NCBI GenBank assembly: GCA_964019335.1
Contig: OZ025694.1
Location: 248,001-312,000 of the forward strand
Direction: 5' to 3'
Origin: Diplonema japonicum
Lineage: Eukaryota > Euglenozoa > Diplonemea > Diplonemida > Diplonemidae
Length of the DNA stretch: 64,000 nucleotides
Position 1 is the first letter of the stretch. The number at the start of each line of letters is the position of its first letter. Shown here one piece after another: positions 30,222-40,202 of this stretch. A program made the translations under genes and the position numbers. Below the pieces are notes generated by a model. That model was given only the letters and a program-made list of their open reading frames with translations, was not told the DNA's origin and did no database searches.

Positions 30222-33125
30222 ATGCCTGAATACGAGGAAACCTGCGATGAGATACAAATGGCCGACATCGAGCTATCCTCGGCCGGGACAGGCGAAGAGG
30301 AAATCAGCCTTGGCGACGAACCGCCTGAAATGCCACCCCCCTCGAGATCTACTGCAAAGGCACTACTATGCATAGGCACCGCACTGTGCTTCATATCAAT
30401 TATAGTAGTGGTGGCAGTTGGGTTATCACAAAGAGACTCATCCTCCACCTCAAAGAACGCAATTCAACATGTTGAAGAAATCCTCAGTTTCGGGGAGAGG
30501 AGTGCCGGGGATGATAACGCACCGCACGTCAAGACACAGGAGTACATTGTCCGTCAGCTAACTGAAGCAGGGTCATGGCTTTCCGAGGTAAGGAGCCAGA
30601 CGTTCCACGAGAATACCCCACTGGGTCCAAAAATGTTCAAAAATCTGTACGCCACGTCGACTCTGGCTCCGCACGAGGATTCCTCGCCGTGCCATCTTGT
30701 TATCGCAACTCACTACGACAGTTACTACAGACCAAATATCACGGAAACACCTGGTGCGTCGTCCGCTACGGGGCTTGGGTTGATCCTTTCCACGATACAT
30801 TCGGTAACCAGCTCGCTTAACCCTGAGAACTACCATTGTAACGTGACTGTTTTGTTCCTCGATGGATCGCAAGGTTTCGTTGACAACGACCCTGGAGCGT
30901 ACGGTTCAACCCGGTTCGCCTCGGAGTGGGCGAAGGGAAGCCTCCCTTACCTCGAAGGGGTATCTACCGTCACGGATTTCATTTTGTTGGGAACGTTGGG
31001 TCCTAAGGACACTGTCGTGCCCCGGTTCGGTACGAAAACCGACAAATTGTTCAACAAGCTTGCAAAATGCGAATTGGACACCACGTTCTCTAGTAGCAGT
31101 AGTAGCAGCGTTTTCTCTTCAAACCTGAATACCCAATCCGATGGTGAAGCTGCCCCGTTCGTCGATGCGGGTGTTTCCAATATTCTTCGTGTTGCATCGG
31201 ACCCACTCCCGGTAACATACCACACTAATTCAGATACTTTGGAATCGTTAGACAAGAATGTCATGGCGATGCTGGATGAGTGCGTTGCCAATCTTGTAAA
31301 AGATATAGTGTTCAAACCCTTGAAACCGGTTTCGGTGGAAATGACGGAGGAGATCCTCTCATTCGGGCCGAGGTTGGTGGACGACACATCGTCTGGGTAC
31401 TTCAAGGCTATCCTGTACATCGAGGACGCGTTCAAAAACCTGCACTCTTTCGAACCCATTTCGCGTCACACCTTCACACAGGACACCGTTAAGGGGAAGA
31501 AAACATTCCGTAACCTATACACCCGCCACAAGAAAGCCGTTCTGAAAAGCGCAGTATGCCACACTGTTCTAACTGTTCACTACGATTCCATGCAGCACGA
31601 CTCGCTGCCCAACTTCGTCGGTGCAACGGACTCGGCAACAGGCGTCGCGCTGGTAATAAACATGGCGAAAGCAATTCATAAACTAACCGAATTCGGGTGC
31701 AGCGTTTCAATTATATTCTTCGACGGTGAGGAAAGTTTTGTAAGCTGGACGGACACCGACTCTGTATACGGGTCACGACGATTCGCTTCAGATTGGGAAC
31801 AGAATAAAATACCAGGTTGGGAGCCGCCGTACTCGATGGAATCCGTTTCAACATTCACGCTGCTGGACCTCCTCGGAACATCTGACTGCAAAGTCCCGAT
31901 ATTCACAGCCTTCCTCGACACAACAAGACAATACCAGTCTCTGCGTTATTATGAAGACCAGTACAACAAGGTTTTCAAGAAGAAGGGGATGATCTTCACG
32001 GGGGTCCGTTCGTCGGCGCACATATCTGACGATCACAAACCGTTTCTGAAGGCGACATGTCAGGAGAAGTGTATGCCGATTCTACACTTAATCGCAAACC
32101 CTTTCCCGCGTGGTGTGTGGCATACAGCATTAGACGTTTTCGCATCAGTGGATTGGGCGGTTATGGCAAAACTTGACTGGGTGTTTCAACAGTGGATCAC
32201 CGACGTTGCAGGACCGCAAAATCCAGTACCGCCTCCATCAGTTATGATAACACAAGAGATTATCTCTTTCGGGACGAGGAGGACGGATGATTCATCTTCA
32301 GGGTACTTCCGGGTCATCAAATACCTTAAGGAGTCGGTTTCACAACTTGAAAACTTCGAACCTCTCCGCGAGCACACCTTCACGATGAACACCGTGGTGG
32401 GTAAGAAAACATTTCGCAATTTATATACAAGGCTGATCCCCGGAGTGTCGTACTCAAGCTCATGCCATGTAGTTCTAACTGCTCATTACGACACGCTTCA
32501 AAAGAGTACCATTCCGAAATTTGTGGGTGCTACAGATTCCGCGACTGGTATTGCTTTGATCCTTAGTGTGGCCAAGGTTGTGGGTGGGTTCAAGAATGCG
32601 AAATGTGCGGTTTCATTGGTTTTCTTTGACGGTGAGGAAGCTTTCAAAACATGGTCCGCCACAGATTCTCTGTATGGGTCGACACGATTCGCGGAAGATT
32701 GGAAATTGGGGAAGATCGACGGGTGGGGCATTGATTACTCCCTTGATTCTGTTAAGGTTTTCGCTCTTCTAGACCTTCTCGGGACAATGGATTGTGTTAT
32801 ACCCGATTTTTTCCCCGGTGACACTGGCAAGGAGTACGCCAGGTTGTCACAGATTGAGCAGAGTATCCGGGTGGGATCGATGAACAGGAAGCTGCTGCAA
32901 CGACCCCCCCCCGACGTTATCTTTTCGAATCCTGTTGTTCACGGTGCTATTGATGATGATCATGCGCCTTTCAAGCGGCTTGGTGTCCCGATATTGCACC
33001 TCATCGCCAGCCCTTTTCCCTCTGTGTGGCACAATTCAGGCGACACGCTTGACGCGGTGGATTGGAACACAATGTCGAAACTGGAAACGATTTTGTCGAT
33101 CTGGATTGAGGAGAAGCTTTCGTGA
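30222..33125 (+). CDS. Type II membrane protein with three tandem glutaminyl-cyclase domains
   Basis: The 967-residue protein has an acidic cytoplasmic head, one membrane span at about 46-68 and three repeats of the glutaminyl-peptide cyclotransferase fold (M28-type), starting near 79, 374 and 675. Domains 2 and 3 keep every landmark: GATDSATG with zinc-ligand Asp470 and Asp772, the DGEE box (501-504 and 803-806) with catalytic and ligand Glu, DLLGT, DDHxPF, and the ligand His in VWH (634 and 937). Domain 1 has lost them (GASSATG, LDGSQG). The family converts N-terminal Gln or Glu of secreted peptides to pyroglutamate, here probably in the Golgi or at the surface. Three domains in one chain is unusual, since known animal and plant enzymes have one. 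Confidence 0.85.
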   Translation: MPEYEETCDEIQMADIELSSAGTGEEEISLGDEPPEMPPPSRSTAKALLCIGTALCFISIIVVVAVGLSQRDSSSTSKNAIQHVEEILSFGERSAGDDNAPHVKTQEYIVRQLTEAGSWLSEVRSQTFHENTPLGPKMFKNLYATSTLAPHEDSSPCHLVIATHYDSYYRPNITETPGASSATGLGLILSTIHSVTSSLNPENYHCNVTVLFLDGSQGFVDNDPGAYGSTRFASEWAKGSLPYLEGVSTVTDFILLGTLGPKDTVVPRFGTKTDKLFNKLAKCELDTTFSSSSSSSVFSSNLNTQSDGEAAPFVDAGVSNILRVASDPLPVTYHTNSDTLESLDKNVMAMLDECVANLVKDIVFKPLKPVSVEMTEEILSFGPRLVDDTSSGYFKAILYIEDAFKNLHSFEPISRHTFTQDTVKGKKTFRNLYTRHKKAVLKSAVCHTVLTVHYDSMQHDSLPNFVGATDSATGVALVINMAKAIHKLTEFGCSVSIIFFDGEESFVSWTDTDSVYGSRRFASDWEQNKIPGWEPPYSMESVSTFTLLDLLGTSDCKVPIFTAFLDTTRQYQSLRYYEDQYNKVFKKKGMIFTGVRSSAHISDDHKPFLKATCQEKCMPILHLIANPFPRGVWHTALDVFASVDWAVMAKLDWVFQQWITDVAGPQNPVPPPSVMITQEIISFGTRRTDDSSSGYFRVIKYLKESVSQLENFEPLREHTFTMNTVVGKKTFRNLYTRLIPGVSYSSSCHVVLTAHYDTLQKSTIPKFVGATDSATGIALILSVAKVVGGFKNAKCAVSLVFFDGEEAFKTWSATDSLYGSTRFAEDWKLGKIDGWGIDYSLDSVKVFALLDLLGTMDCVIPDFFPGDTGKEYARLSQIEQSIRVGSMNRKLLQRPPPDVIFSNPVVHGAIDDDHAPFKRLGVPILHLIASPFPSVWHNSGDTLDAVDWNTMSKLETILSIWIEEKLS

Positions 33126-33427
33126 TAGGAAAAAAAAAAAAAAAAAAAAATTGAAAAATCTTTTTGTATGATACACTTTTTTTTGTGTGAGAAAAAAAAG
33201 AAATAATAAAAAAAAAATACAAGTATTCGACTAAGCACACTCCTGTGCACTATATAGGGGGGGGGGGGGGAAGGACACGAGAAAAAAAAAAGAAAAAAAA
33301 GAAGAAAGTACTGTAAACCAAGAAACATTACCACACCCAAAGTAGTGATTATTCGCAAAAAGAAGAAAAAAGTGAGGGGGGAAAAAAAGAATTTTTCTTT
33401 TGTGTGGGTGAAATCTCTTTTTTTTTA
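33126..33427. other. Homopolymer spacer
   Basis: A-runs, T-runs and a G-run near 33257-33270. No gene or recognisable site. Confidence 0.5.
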
Positions 33428-33742
33428 CTGGTGGTGGGGATAACATGGAAATATAAAGAAGTACATCAGATGTGTTGTTCGCTGTTGACCTCCCCGTCGG
33501 TCATCACCGGTAGCGCCCAAGTGGAAGAAGCAGATGCTCTGGGTGGCGAACAGGCAGCAAACTACACGGGCTCAGAATCTTGGTTACCCGGGGCGCCCCG
33601 GCTGGGGTTGAGCTGCACACCGCACGCATTAAGGACACGACGCGGAACGCAGAAGAAGCTACAGCTAGGCCGAGGTGCGCCCCCTGTAATCAAGTAAATG
33701 GTGCTTGTGCAGGGTGCCCCCACCGGCTTCCTTTAAATCATC
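33428..33742 (+). mobile_element. SINE-like repeat, copy S2 (near full length)
   Basis: Begins CTGGTGGTGGGGATAACATG after a T-run and ends CGGCTTCCTTTAAATCAT. It matches copy S5 at 60776-61085 over almost its whole length, including the TGTGTTGTTCGCTGTTGACC and CGTCGGTCATCACCGGTAGC blocks. Confidence 0.85.
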
Positions 33743-34137
33743 GAGTCTTTACTTTTTTTCTGCCGGCTTTGCAACTTTTTTTTTATATCTTCTGAGGAAA
33801 TGTTTCCCCCGATGATTCCATTTTCTTGGCTTTTACAAAAAAAAAAAAAAAGAAATGTTTTCTTTAAAAAGAAATGTTTTCTTTAAAAAGAAATAGTTTT
33901 TTTTTGCTGTTCTTCTAAAGAAAAGTAAGTGTGGGGGGGTTTTTTTTTCTTTTTCTTTCTTCCTTTCTTGCTGCTCTGGGGGGGGTTTGCGGATTCATTG
34001 CATTACTTTTTTCTGTTCAGTTTTTTATTAGCTTTTCTTTCAATTATTCGCCATTTTGTCATGGCAAAAAAAAAAAAGAAAAAAAGAATTCAACAAAGAA
34101 ACAAACAAACAAAAAAAACAAAAACAAAAAAAAAAAA
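33743..34137. other. Spacer before the 34138 gene
   Basis: Contains two to three copies of AAAAAGAAATGTTTTCTTT near 33850-33890, T-runs, and a long A-rich leader from 34065. An in-frame upstream extension from 33931 is open but reads as hydrophobic and poly-Lys codons typical of spacer DNA. Confidence 0.4.
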
Positions 34138-36219
34138 ATGGAAGAGAAAGAAAGACACGACGATGACGAAAGCATCGAAGACCCACAACAGGCCATCGCG
34201 AGGCTAAAAAAACAACTATCAACTCTGGAGGCAGGGCACGGCAAGAGCATGCAAATATGGGAGAATCTTCTGAAACGGAAAGGCGACCAGCTCGTCATGG
34301 TGATGAACCGCGAATCGGCAACCGTGGGGAAGCTCCGACAAAAACTGGCCCACTCTGAGATGGAAGTCACGTTCCTACTTACCGAACTGGGCAGGATGGA
34401 AGAAGGCGACACCCCTCTCCCACCGAACATCAGCAACAAACTGGCAGAGCAGTCCCACGAACGAGTCCTCGATATCCAAAAACGCCAGGAACGGCTCGCA
34501 AGGCTTCTAGAAAGAATGCACATTCTGAAAACCGGCGAAAAAAAAAACCCGAAGAAAAGCTGGTCCAACATAAAACAAAACCTCTTAGGAATTGACGAAG
34601 TCGACGAAGGCGACAATAATTGGGACGATTCTGAACCCACTCCCGAACAGAGTATCATTCGAGACCTTGCCGCCCTCGCCATAGAAGGTACAAAATCAGC
34701 TCGTGCTGCATGTGATTTCGCACGAGATCAAGTAACGAGTTTGCAAGGGTACGTAGATGAGGAGGTTGTAAAGGTGTTAACAGCTTTGAATGGAGGCAGG
34801 GCTCCTACCCCGCCGCCGCCCCCCGCCGTGGTTCATGCTGTTGAACACAGCACACCTATCATCCTTCGAAAATCAACGTGTCGAATTCCCGTGAAATCTT
34901 CACGCTCGGTATCGCTTCAAACCGAACAGCCACCGACTAGCATGCTGCCGGTACCCGAAAAGAGGCAACCTGCTCAATTGAACAGCTCCCTTACGGAAGG
35001 GATGAAACTGGCCGTAAAACCGAAAAAGCTCACCGTTTCGTCACATCGATCGTCTGCACGAAGTTCCTCGCGATCATCACTCACCACCACCACCGTCGAG
35101 CTGGCTTCATGGACAGCACAACCTGTTGTGGGAGAAGCAAATTTTTCATATTCATCGTTGGTAGCGTCGGGTGAACGAGACTCAAATGAGGAAGAAGAGG
35201 ACGACGAGGAAGAAGAAGAAGAAGAGGAAGAATCCGAAGAAGAGCATTGCAACGACAACCCCGCGCACAACGGGGCTAAGACCGCTATGAAGACAACTAC
35301 AACAAAAAAAAAGAAAACGAGAAAACTCGAGAAAACAACATCGTCATCGCGGAAAAAACCAAGGAGAACAAAGTTTCGAAAGCCCTCCCGGCATTTCACC
35401 GCACGAAAACGCAAAGTTCGAGAGAGACCCTCAACCTCAACCTCACCAAAGCCACGCTGTAGTGAGCCACACGTGAATGACGTCGCTGAGAAGCTTTTTA
35501 TCATGACAAAAGGCAATCTTAAAAACCACGAACGTTTCCAAACCAGCGACGCCACCGCCCGCCTAGTGGAACTACGCCGGCACCTCTCCTGGTTCATCGG
35601 AGATGACATGCAAACTACCGACACTCTCGCATCCCTCATTGCTTCTTCTTCTTCTTCAAAATTAAAATGTGAAACATCTACCATCGGCACCTGGACTGGT
35701 TACGCCTACGATCAAATGCTCCTTGAGAGCAAACCCGGCATTTCATACCCCGGCGCAAAATCAATCCCAGGCTCCGGGGGGTATGTTGATCAGATTCTAT
35801 TCCAATTCGAGAACCCTGTGTTAAACGAAGACATAATTCAAGATATTGGTGGTACAATAAGCAAGCAGCTTCCGCAAGGGGTTTTACCGCCTTTAAGTAG
35901 ACGGGAAAAGGAGGCTGCGGTTGTGGGGCAGGTTAAAGGGGGTTCGAATGAAGTGCGGGCGGCGTTGGGAGCGATATTCAAAAAGGTGCCGAAGAACTCA
36001 CAACCCCCCCCGACTTCGCAGGTGATCATCATGCCGTCGCATTCTGGGCCGAACGAGGTGACGAAAATACTCCGAGGGAGTGCAGGACCTGCACCGCCAC
36101 CCCACGCACCAGAGATGCCTCGTTCTCGAAAACCTTCGCTGAAAACTAAACGGTCTGCGTTCCTCCCTAACCTCGCCACTCCTACAGAGAGGGTGCAAAC
36201 GGCAGCGTTTACACGCTGA
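34138..36219 (+). CDS. Coiled-coil, low-complexity basic protein, unknown
   Basis: The 693-residue product starts MEEKERHDDDES at the end of an A-rich leader; an upstream in-frame ATG at 34060 would add a Lys-rich head. Residues 15-140 are helical and charged, with coiled-coil character. The middle has Pro, Ser and Thr-rich regions, an acidic Glu run at about 345-375 and a strongly basic block around 380-430. A more ordered segment near 440-580 (KLFIMTKGNLKNHE, YPGAKSIPGSGGYVDQILFQ) has no family I recognise. The ends are disordered and proline-rich. A nuclear or cytoskeletal scaffold role is a guess. No signal peptide or membrane span is seen. Confidence 0.7.
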   Translation: MEEKERHDDDESIEDPQQAIARLKKQLSTLEAGHGKSMQIWENLLKRKGDQLVMVMNRESATVGKLRQKLAHSEMEVTFLLTELGRMEEGDTPLPPNISNKLAEQSHERVLDIQKRQERLARLLERMHILKTGEKKNPKKSWSNIKQNLLGIDEVDEGDNNWDDSEPTPEQSIIRDLAALAIEGTKSARAACDFARDQVTSLQGYVDEEVVKVLTALNGGRAPTPPPPPAVVHAVEHSTPIILRKSTCRIPVKSSRSVSLQTEQPPTSMLPVPEKRQPAQLNSSLTEGMKLAVKPKKLTVSSHRSSARSSSRSSLTTTTVELASWTAQPVVGEANFSYSSLVASGERDSNEEEEDDEEEEEEEEESEEEHCNDNPAHNGAKTAMKTTTTKKKKTRKLEKTTSSSRKKPRRTKFRKPSRHFTARKRKVRERPSTSTSPKPRCSEPHVNDVAEKLFIMTKGNLKNHERFQTSDATARLVELRRHLSWFIGDDMQTTDTLASLIASSSSSKLKCETSTIGTWTGYAYDQMLLESKPGISYPGAKSIPGSGGYVDQILFQFENPVLNEDIIQDIGGTISKQLPQGVLPPLSRREKEAAVVGQVKGGSNEVRAALGAIFKKVPKNSQPPPTSQVIIMPSHSGPNEVTKILRGSAGPAPPPHAPEMPRSRKPSLKTKRSAFLPNLATPTERVQTAAFTR

Positions 36220-36237
36220 GAACAAGAGAGGGATTGG

Positions 36238-36253
36238 TCATGCGCGCGCATGA
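36238..36253. repeat. Perfect 16-base palindrome in a 121-base spacer
   Basis: TCATGCGCGCGCATGA is self-complementary over all 16 bases. It sits 18 bases after the stop of the preceding gene and just before a pyrimidine tract. It may be a regulatory or processing site. Confidence 0.6.
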
Positions 36254-36340
36254 TTCTTTTTTCTTCTTTTTTTCTTTTTTCTTTTTGTTTTAACAATATT
36301 ATTGTCTAATAAAAAAAAGGGGGGATAACAATAAGAAAAA
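36254..36340 (+). promoter_or_regulatory. Pyrimidine tract and AG before the 36341 start
   Basis: About 38 mostly T/C bases are followed by AT-rich sequence, an A-run with AG near 36318-36319 and an A-rich leader. The gene-to-gene spacer is only 121 bases. Confidence 0.3.
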
Positions 36341-37079
36341 ATGCCGCGTACAGCGTCGAGGCAACGGGTACGTGACGAGGCACGCGCCCTTTACGAGAAG
36401 TCTCTTGAAAGCAGAATCGCACGAGACCCTTCTTCACGGGCCCTGCGGCACAACCAATCACACCAGATTTTTGAGTATGCATAGAAAAAAAGGGGAGAGG
36501 GAAAAAAAAAGAAAAAAATCTCCCAGCGGGTCGCGAACACTAATGGAGCAGTTGATGCACGGGTGCTACACAAAGAAAGACCCAAAACAGGCATGGGGGA
36601 CGAATATTGAGAACGGAGAGAAGATGCCTCAGAAGGAACAACCCACAGCGAGAAGAAGCCAAAGCCAGCCGACACACATCAGGCCACCATCACAAGTGCA
36701 AAGCACTACACATAGTACCCAAACAGAAGGTGACAGCACTGTCAAGCCGGAGCAGGAGTTTGTACAGCCTCAACCAAACAGGTTACTGCGCAATGCGATG
36801 ATGAGGAGCTCTTCTTACGTCACACCAAAACCTAGCTCTACCTTTGTACCGCGAAGGGGGGGGCTGGCGCACAACCCGCTCTCAGGGTGCAGGCCGTCTT
36901 CGGCTAATACAGAGCCTGCAGCGCAACGTACTACTAGTATCTTTACCAAAGCTGAGTACGACGAGATCAAGAGGCTTGCCTCGGTGCACCCCGCCCCCAA
37001 GATCGTGCAGCCTGCCAGTACAGGGTCACGGAACAAGAGGTACCAGTCGCGGCCTGCCGACCACGTCTTCCTGTTTTAG
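36341..37079 (+). CDS. Small basic protein of unknown function, apparent frameshift
   Basis: The ATG at 36341 follows the usual A-rich leader and opens a frame MPRTASRQRVRDEARALYEK that stops at TAG 36482-36484. The next frame (+1) is open across this point and runs to TAG 37077-37079 with RTLMEQLMHGCYTKKDPKQ, then a Ser/Thr/Gln-rich tail ending PADHVFLF. The switch lies in or just before the A/G-rich block 36484-36520. Either a base has been gained or lost in the A-tract, or the second frame starts at an internal ATG (36543) with the first as a short upstream frame. The tail includes TKAEYDEIKRLASVHPAPK. I recognise no domain. Confidence 0.5.
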
Positions 37080-37157
37080 TTGAAATACTTAAAGGAATAT
37101 AAGGGAAAAGAGAAAAGAAGTTGTAGGTGTATATCTGCGCCCTTTCTTTTTTTTTGA

Positions 37158-38141
37158 GAAGAAGACGAGGATGAAGACGAGGCTGAAGATGAACAAGAAG
37201 AAGAAGAAGAGGAAGGACAGGACACCGAAAAGTGGCTGATTGCGGAGGCGAGGAAGCAAGAAGCTAAGCAGGCCGAACCCACGACGGCACACTGCGACAT
37301 CTGCGGTCAGGAGCAACAGCTGCCCAACATGCTGGAGCACGCACTGTGGGAGTGCGAAAAGGCCAAGGAAGTGCAACAGCGGGAAGAACACGAAGGCATG
37401 ACGCGCAGGGGGCTGGAACCGTGTACGAAGCTGCATGGCATCCTGCCAAGGGGAGCAGGGAAGGATGTCAGGGAAAGGCTCGAAGGAACGCAGAGGTACC
37501 TGCTGGCGGTGGTGGGGGAGCGGGACGCAGCCCTGCAAGCGAAGAGGCAGGAGGTGTACCACACACACCAGTGGCTGGAGATCACACAAGGTCAAGAACA
37601 CCCAGTACCGTCGGACAAGGACTTCGGCAAGCTACCGGCAGGGGATGTCCTACGGGAGTACACGAAGGAGGTGCTGAGGTGGATGCGGCAACTGCGCTGG
37701 TATGCAGGCAGCAGAAACACGTCAGTGTCGACGGTGGAGCTGGCACTGGATTTCGAGAACGTGACCGGGAAGACCCTTGGAGGGAAGCTGGGGGATCTCG
37801 CAGAAGTACAGCAGAAAGCGAGGAGATTGCATGGACTGATGAAGAAGATCTGGCACACATGGGAGCTAGGGAGGGTACTGAAGAAGGTGAAAGGAAGGAG
37901 GGCCTTCCCAGCTGAGCCGAGCACAAGGGTGCACACACTACGATCCATCGGGAGGACAAAGGCGGTGATCGGATGGAACAGGAGGGCGATATTTGCATCA
38001 CCGAAGACCAAGCATGACCTAGAGGCATTGAAAGGACAATGGGCGAGAGAACGAAGAGAAAGAGCGGCCAGGCTGGGGAGAAGGCCGGCAAGACCACCAA
38101 AGGAGGAGAACCCGCTGCTGAAAGGGGATAGGTGCAGGTAG
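37158..38141 (+). pseudogene. Retrotransposon C-terminal region with an open frame
   Basis: The frame is open for 327 codons from directly after a T-run and GAG to TAG 38139-38141. It begins with an acidic stretch and holds C-x2-C-x10-H-x4-C (CDICG to HALWEC). Then come LRWMRQLRW, VELALDFENVTG, LRSIGRTKAVIGW and IFASPK, which align with the 6-kb element's C-terminus. The reverse transcriptase is absent. The first in-frame ATG is at 37329, inside the knuckle, so normal translation would lose half of it. An intact frame in a truncated copy suggests a recent insertion, or less likely a captured domain. Confidence 0.7.
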
Positions 38142-38192
38142 AAGATGAGAACAAGGGGGCGTCTCACAAAGACTTCCTTTAACTCATATATT
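38142..38192 (+). mobile_element. Retrotransposon 3-prime UTR and tail
   Basis: After the stop, AACAAGGGGGCGTCTCACAA and GACTTCCTTTAACTCATATA lead into a T-run. The same string ends the deleted copy at 48362 and the fragment at 13400. Confidence 0.8.
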
Positions 38193-38550
38193 TTTTTTTT
38201 TTTTTTTTTTTAATTCCCTTCTCTTAGAATTTTGGCTTTTTTTTTTAGATAGAATTATTCGACTTTTTTTTTTCTTTGCCCCTCCCCCTTCCTGCCTTTG
38301 ATAGACATTTTTTTTTTTTTTTTTACTTAATTTTGTAAAGTTACATGAGGAAATTTCTAAAGAGCCATAAAAATCAGAAATCACTTTACCGTTCACGTGT
38401 AAAAATATAGTGGACCATAAGTAATAGGCCGAATTTGGCTTAAAAAAGTGCCATAAATGTAAAGTAAAATCTGATTTTTACGCTGAGCAATTTTCGGACT
38501 TTTTCGGCATTCGTCTTCATTTTTTTGCATCTGGTGGCCGCTAACACCGC

Positions 38551-38612
38551 CGTAGGTCAGTGGTCAGGACCCTCGGCCAGGGTTTTAGGGGTTCAAGTCC
38601 CGAGGGACCGTT
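38551..38612 (+). other. tRNA-like segment with A and B boxes
   Basis: TAGGTCAGTGG matches the pol III A-box pattern and GGTTCAAGTCC the B-box pattern at tRNA-like spacing. GGTC and GACC can form the D-stem, but acceptor and anticodon stems do not pair well, so it is not called as a functional tRNA. Confidence 0.4.
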
Positions 38613-38647
38613 TTTTTGACCCCGATTTTATCGAAAAAAGTTCGGGG

Positions 38648-38720
38648 TCCGGGATTTGATCTGGCGTCTCCAGGAGACGAGTGCGACGACATGACCACTG
38701 AGCTACCACTGAGCTACGGC
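38648..38720 (-). other. Inverted tRNA-like segment
   Basis: On the minus strand GCCGTAGCTCAGTGGTAGCT has a canonical A-box, duplicated, and GATCAAATCCC resembles a B-box. Together with the + strand segment it forms a head-facing pair about 35 bases apart. Stems are imperfect. Confidence 0.4.
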
Positions 38721-39224
38721 ATGTTGCGCTTTTACAAACGTCACTCGACATATAAATTAACTGGTTCGCAAAATATGAGACGTAACCCAACCTGCCCAAA
38801 ACACAGCCAGGTATCCGAGGCAAAACACAGTCAGCATCCGAGGCAAAAGAGGCACAAACACACTTTACCAGGTTTCCGAGCCACCAAGCATCACACCTGA
38901 GGCCGGCAAATGCCGAAAATTACACTGGCCATGCATACAGGCGTTCTTTTACACGATACCTTGTTGATGAAGGAACCTGCTATTTTGGCTGGAAGTCAGA
39001 CCTGATCAAGCCCCTGCACAAAACCAGTAGTTTCTGAAGTGCGATGATCAAGTGCCGACACAAATTACACAAAACCTACAGAATTCTGTCAATTTGACAT
39101 CGTCTTCTCAGGCAATCAGGCTTAGTTTTGACATCAGTGTGAACATTTCGTAGAAGTGAACATAAAGGGTTCACAGTGTCCGAAATTTCCTCATTTAACT
39201 TTACAGAAATTAAGTAAAATATCA

Positions 39225-39375
39225 TACTAAATAAAAATCAGCCAGATTTTTTACTCGGAACTTTTTTTTTTTCACTCGTTTTTTTTGAATTTCACTCGCT
39301 TCGCTCGTGAAATTCAACTACTCGTGAAAAAAGAAATTCTTCGTAAAAATCAGGTAATCTGATTTTTATTTAGTA
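39225..39375. mobile_element. 151-base palindromic MITE
   Basis: TACTAAATAAAAATCAG and its inverted copy CTGATTTTTATTTAGTA form the ends. The centre holds a hairpin GAATTTCAC/GTGAAATTC and several TTCACTCG repeats. It begins ten bases after the previous element. Confidence 0.8.
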
Positions 39376-39445
39376 AATAGTTATTTTTACGATGGGTCGT
39401 TTTTTTTTTTTTTTTTTTTTTTTTTTTGCCCAATTTATCCAAGGG

Positions 39446-39476
<31 letters not shown>

Positions 39477-39477
<1 letters not shown>

Positions 39478-40202
39478 TGAGATCTACAGTGGTGTTATCA
39501 GTGTTCGCATTGGCATGCGGGGCGCAGGAGGCCGTCCCGGTGCTGGAGGTCCCGAGGTGCGACAAGGGGAAGGCGGAGATCAAGCAGTACTATGTGTCGA
39601 CGGCACTAGGCATGGTGGTACCGAAACAGCAGACGAGATCCCTACTGTGCTGGGACGCTGAAGGGTGGCTTGTGGAGGAACACGCTGAGGACAAGCACGT
39701 CTTCAGCCCTTACAAGGAGTGCAACAGCAACGTGTGGGAATCATCAGATGTCATGGAGGCATTCTTCAGCCCTGTGTTACACGAGACGGATAACCCTGAG
39801 TACTACTATGAGATGGATGCCACCCCAACAGGTGCCTTCTTTGTAGCTGTCATCAACAATACCAAAGGAAACGCTTCTTACTGCCCGCTTGAGACGTGTT
39901 CTGCAGGGCCTCTGCCTTGCTCTGGTAGGGCTACCTTCCCTTCCGGCCAAAGTGCCAATGCCACATCGACTGGTACTTCGTGGACCGTCACGCTTCGTGT
40001 GCCTTGGACTGTTTTTCTTCCCAAGTACCAGCCGGCGTCTTCTGTGCCGTGGCCTACATGGAGGGCTAACCTGTACCGTTATGACTATCCTGAAGGGCCT
40101 AACTCGAATTACACAAATTTCGAGCTTTCAGCGTGGAGCCCTACACACGACCCTTCGTTTCATGTTCCTGCAAGGTTCGGGGTTTTGAAGCCTATTATGT
40201 GA
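39477..40202 (+). CDS. Secreted carbohydrate-binding (CBM9-like) protein
   Basis: The 241-residue protein starts MRSTVVLSVFALACGAQ, a signal peptide with likely cleavage near residue 16-17. The rest is one domain of the family-9 carbohydrate-binding (DOMON-like) fold: VMEAFFSP, YYYEMDATPTGAFFVAV, the WTVTLRVPW strand, WRANLYRYD and the C-terminal ELSAWSPT and FHVPARFGVLKP. These match the pattern seen at C-termini of xylanases and in many secreted protist proteins. No enzyme domain is attached. It probably acts outside the cell in binding glycans, but ligand and role are unknown. Four NxS/T sites fit the secretory pathway. I start at 39477; upstream in-frame codons are poly-Lys from the A-run. 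Confidence 0.8.

Larger units (their letters stand above)
38326..39214. mobile_element. 889-base TIR element with TA flanks and paired tRNA-like segments
   Basis: CTTAATTTTGTAAAGTTACA at the left and the inverted CTTAATTTCTGTAAAGTTAA at the right continue into ATGAGGAAATTTC on both sides (about 33 bases). TA flanks both ends (38324-38325, 39215-39216). Inside are two tRNA-like segments in opposite orientation (38551-38612 on +, 38648-38720 on -). No coding region is seen. Confidence 0.75.

Noticed and set aside
37346-37915. Second long + strand frame in the 37-38 kb element
   Set aside because: Only the frame 37158-38141 matches the C2HC knuckle and C-terminal blocks of the other copies.
38551-38720. 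A pair of tRNA genes
   Set aside because: A and B boxes fit, but acceptor and anticodon stems do not pair. Kept only as tRNA-like segments inside a mobile element.
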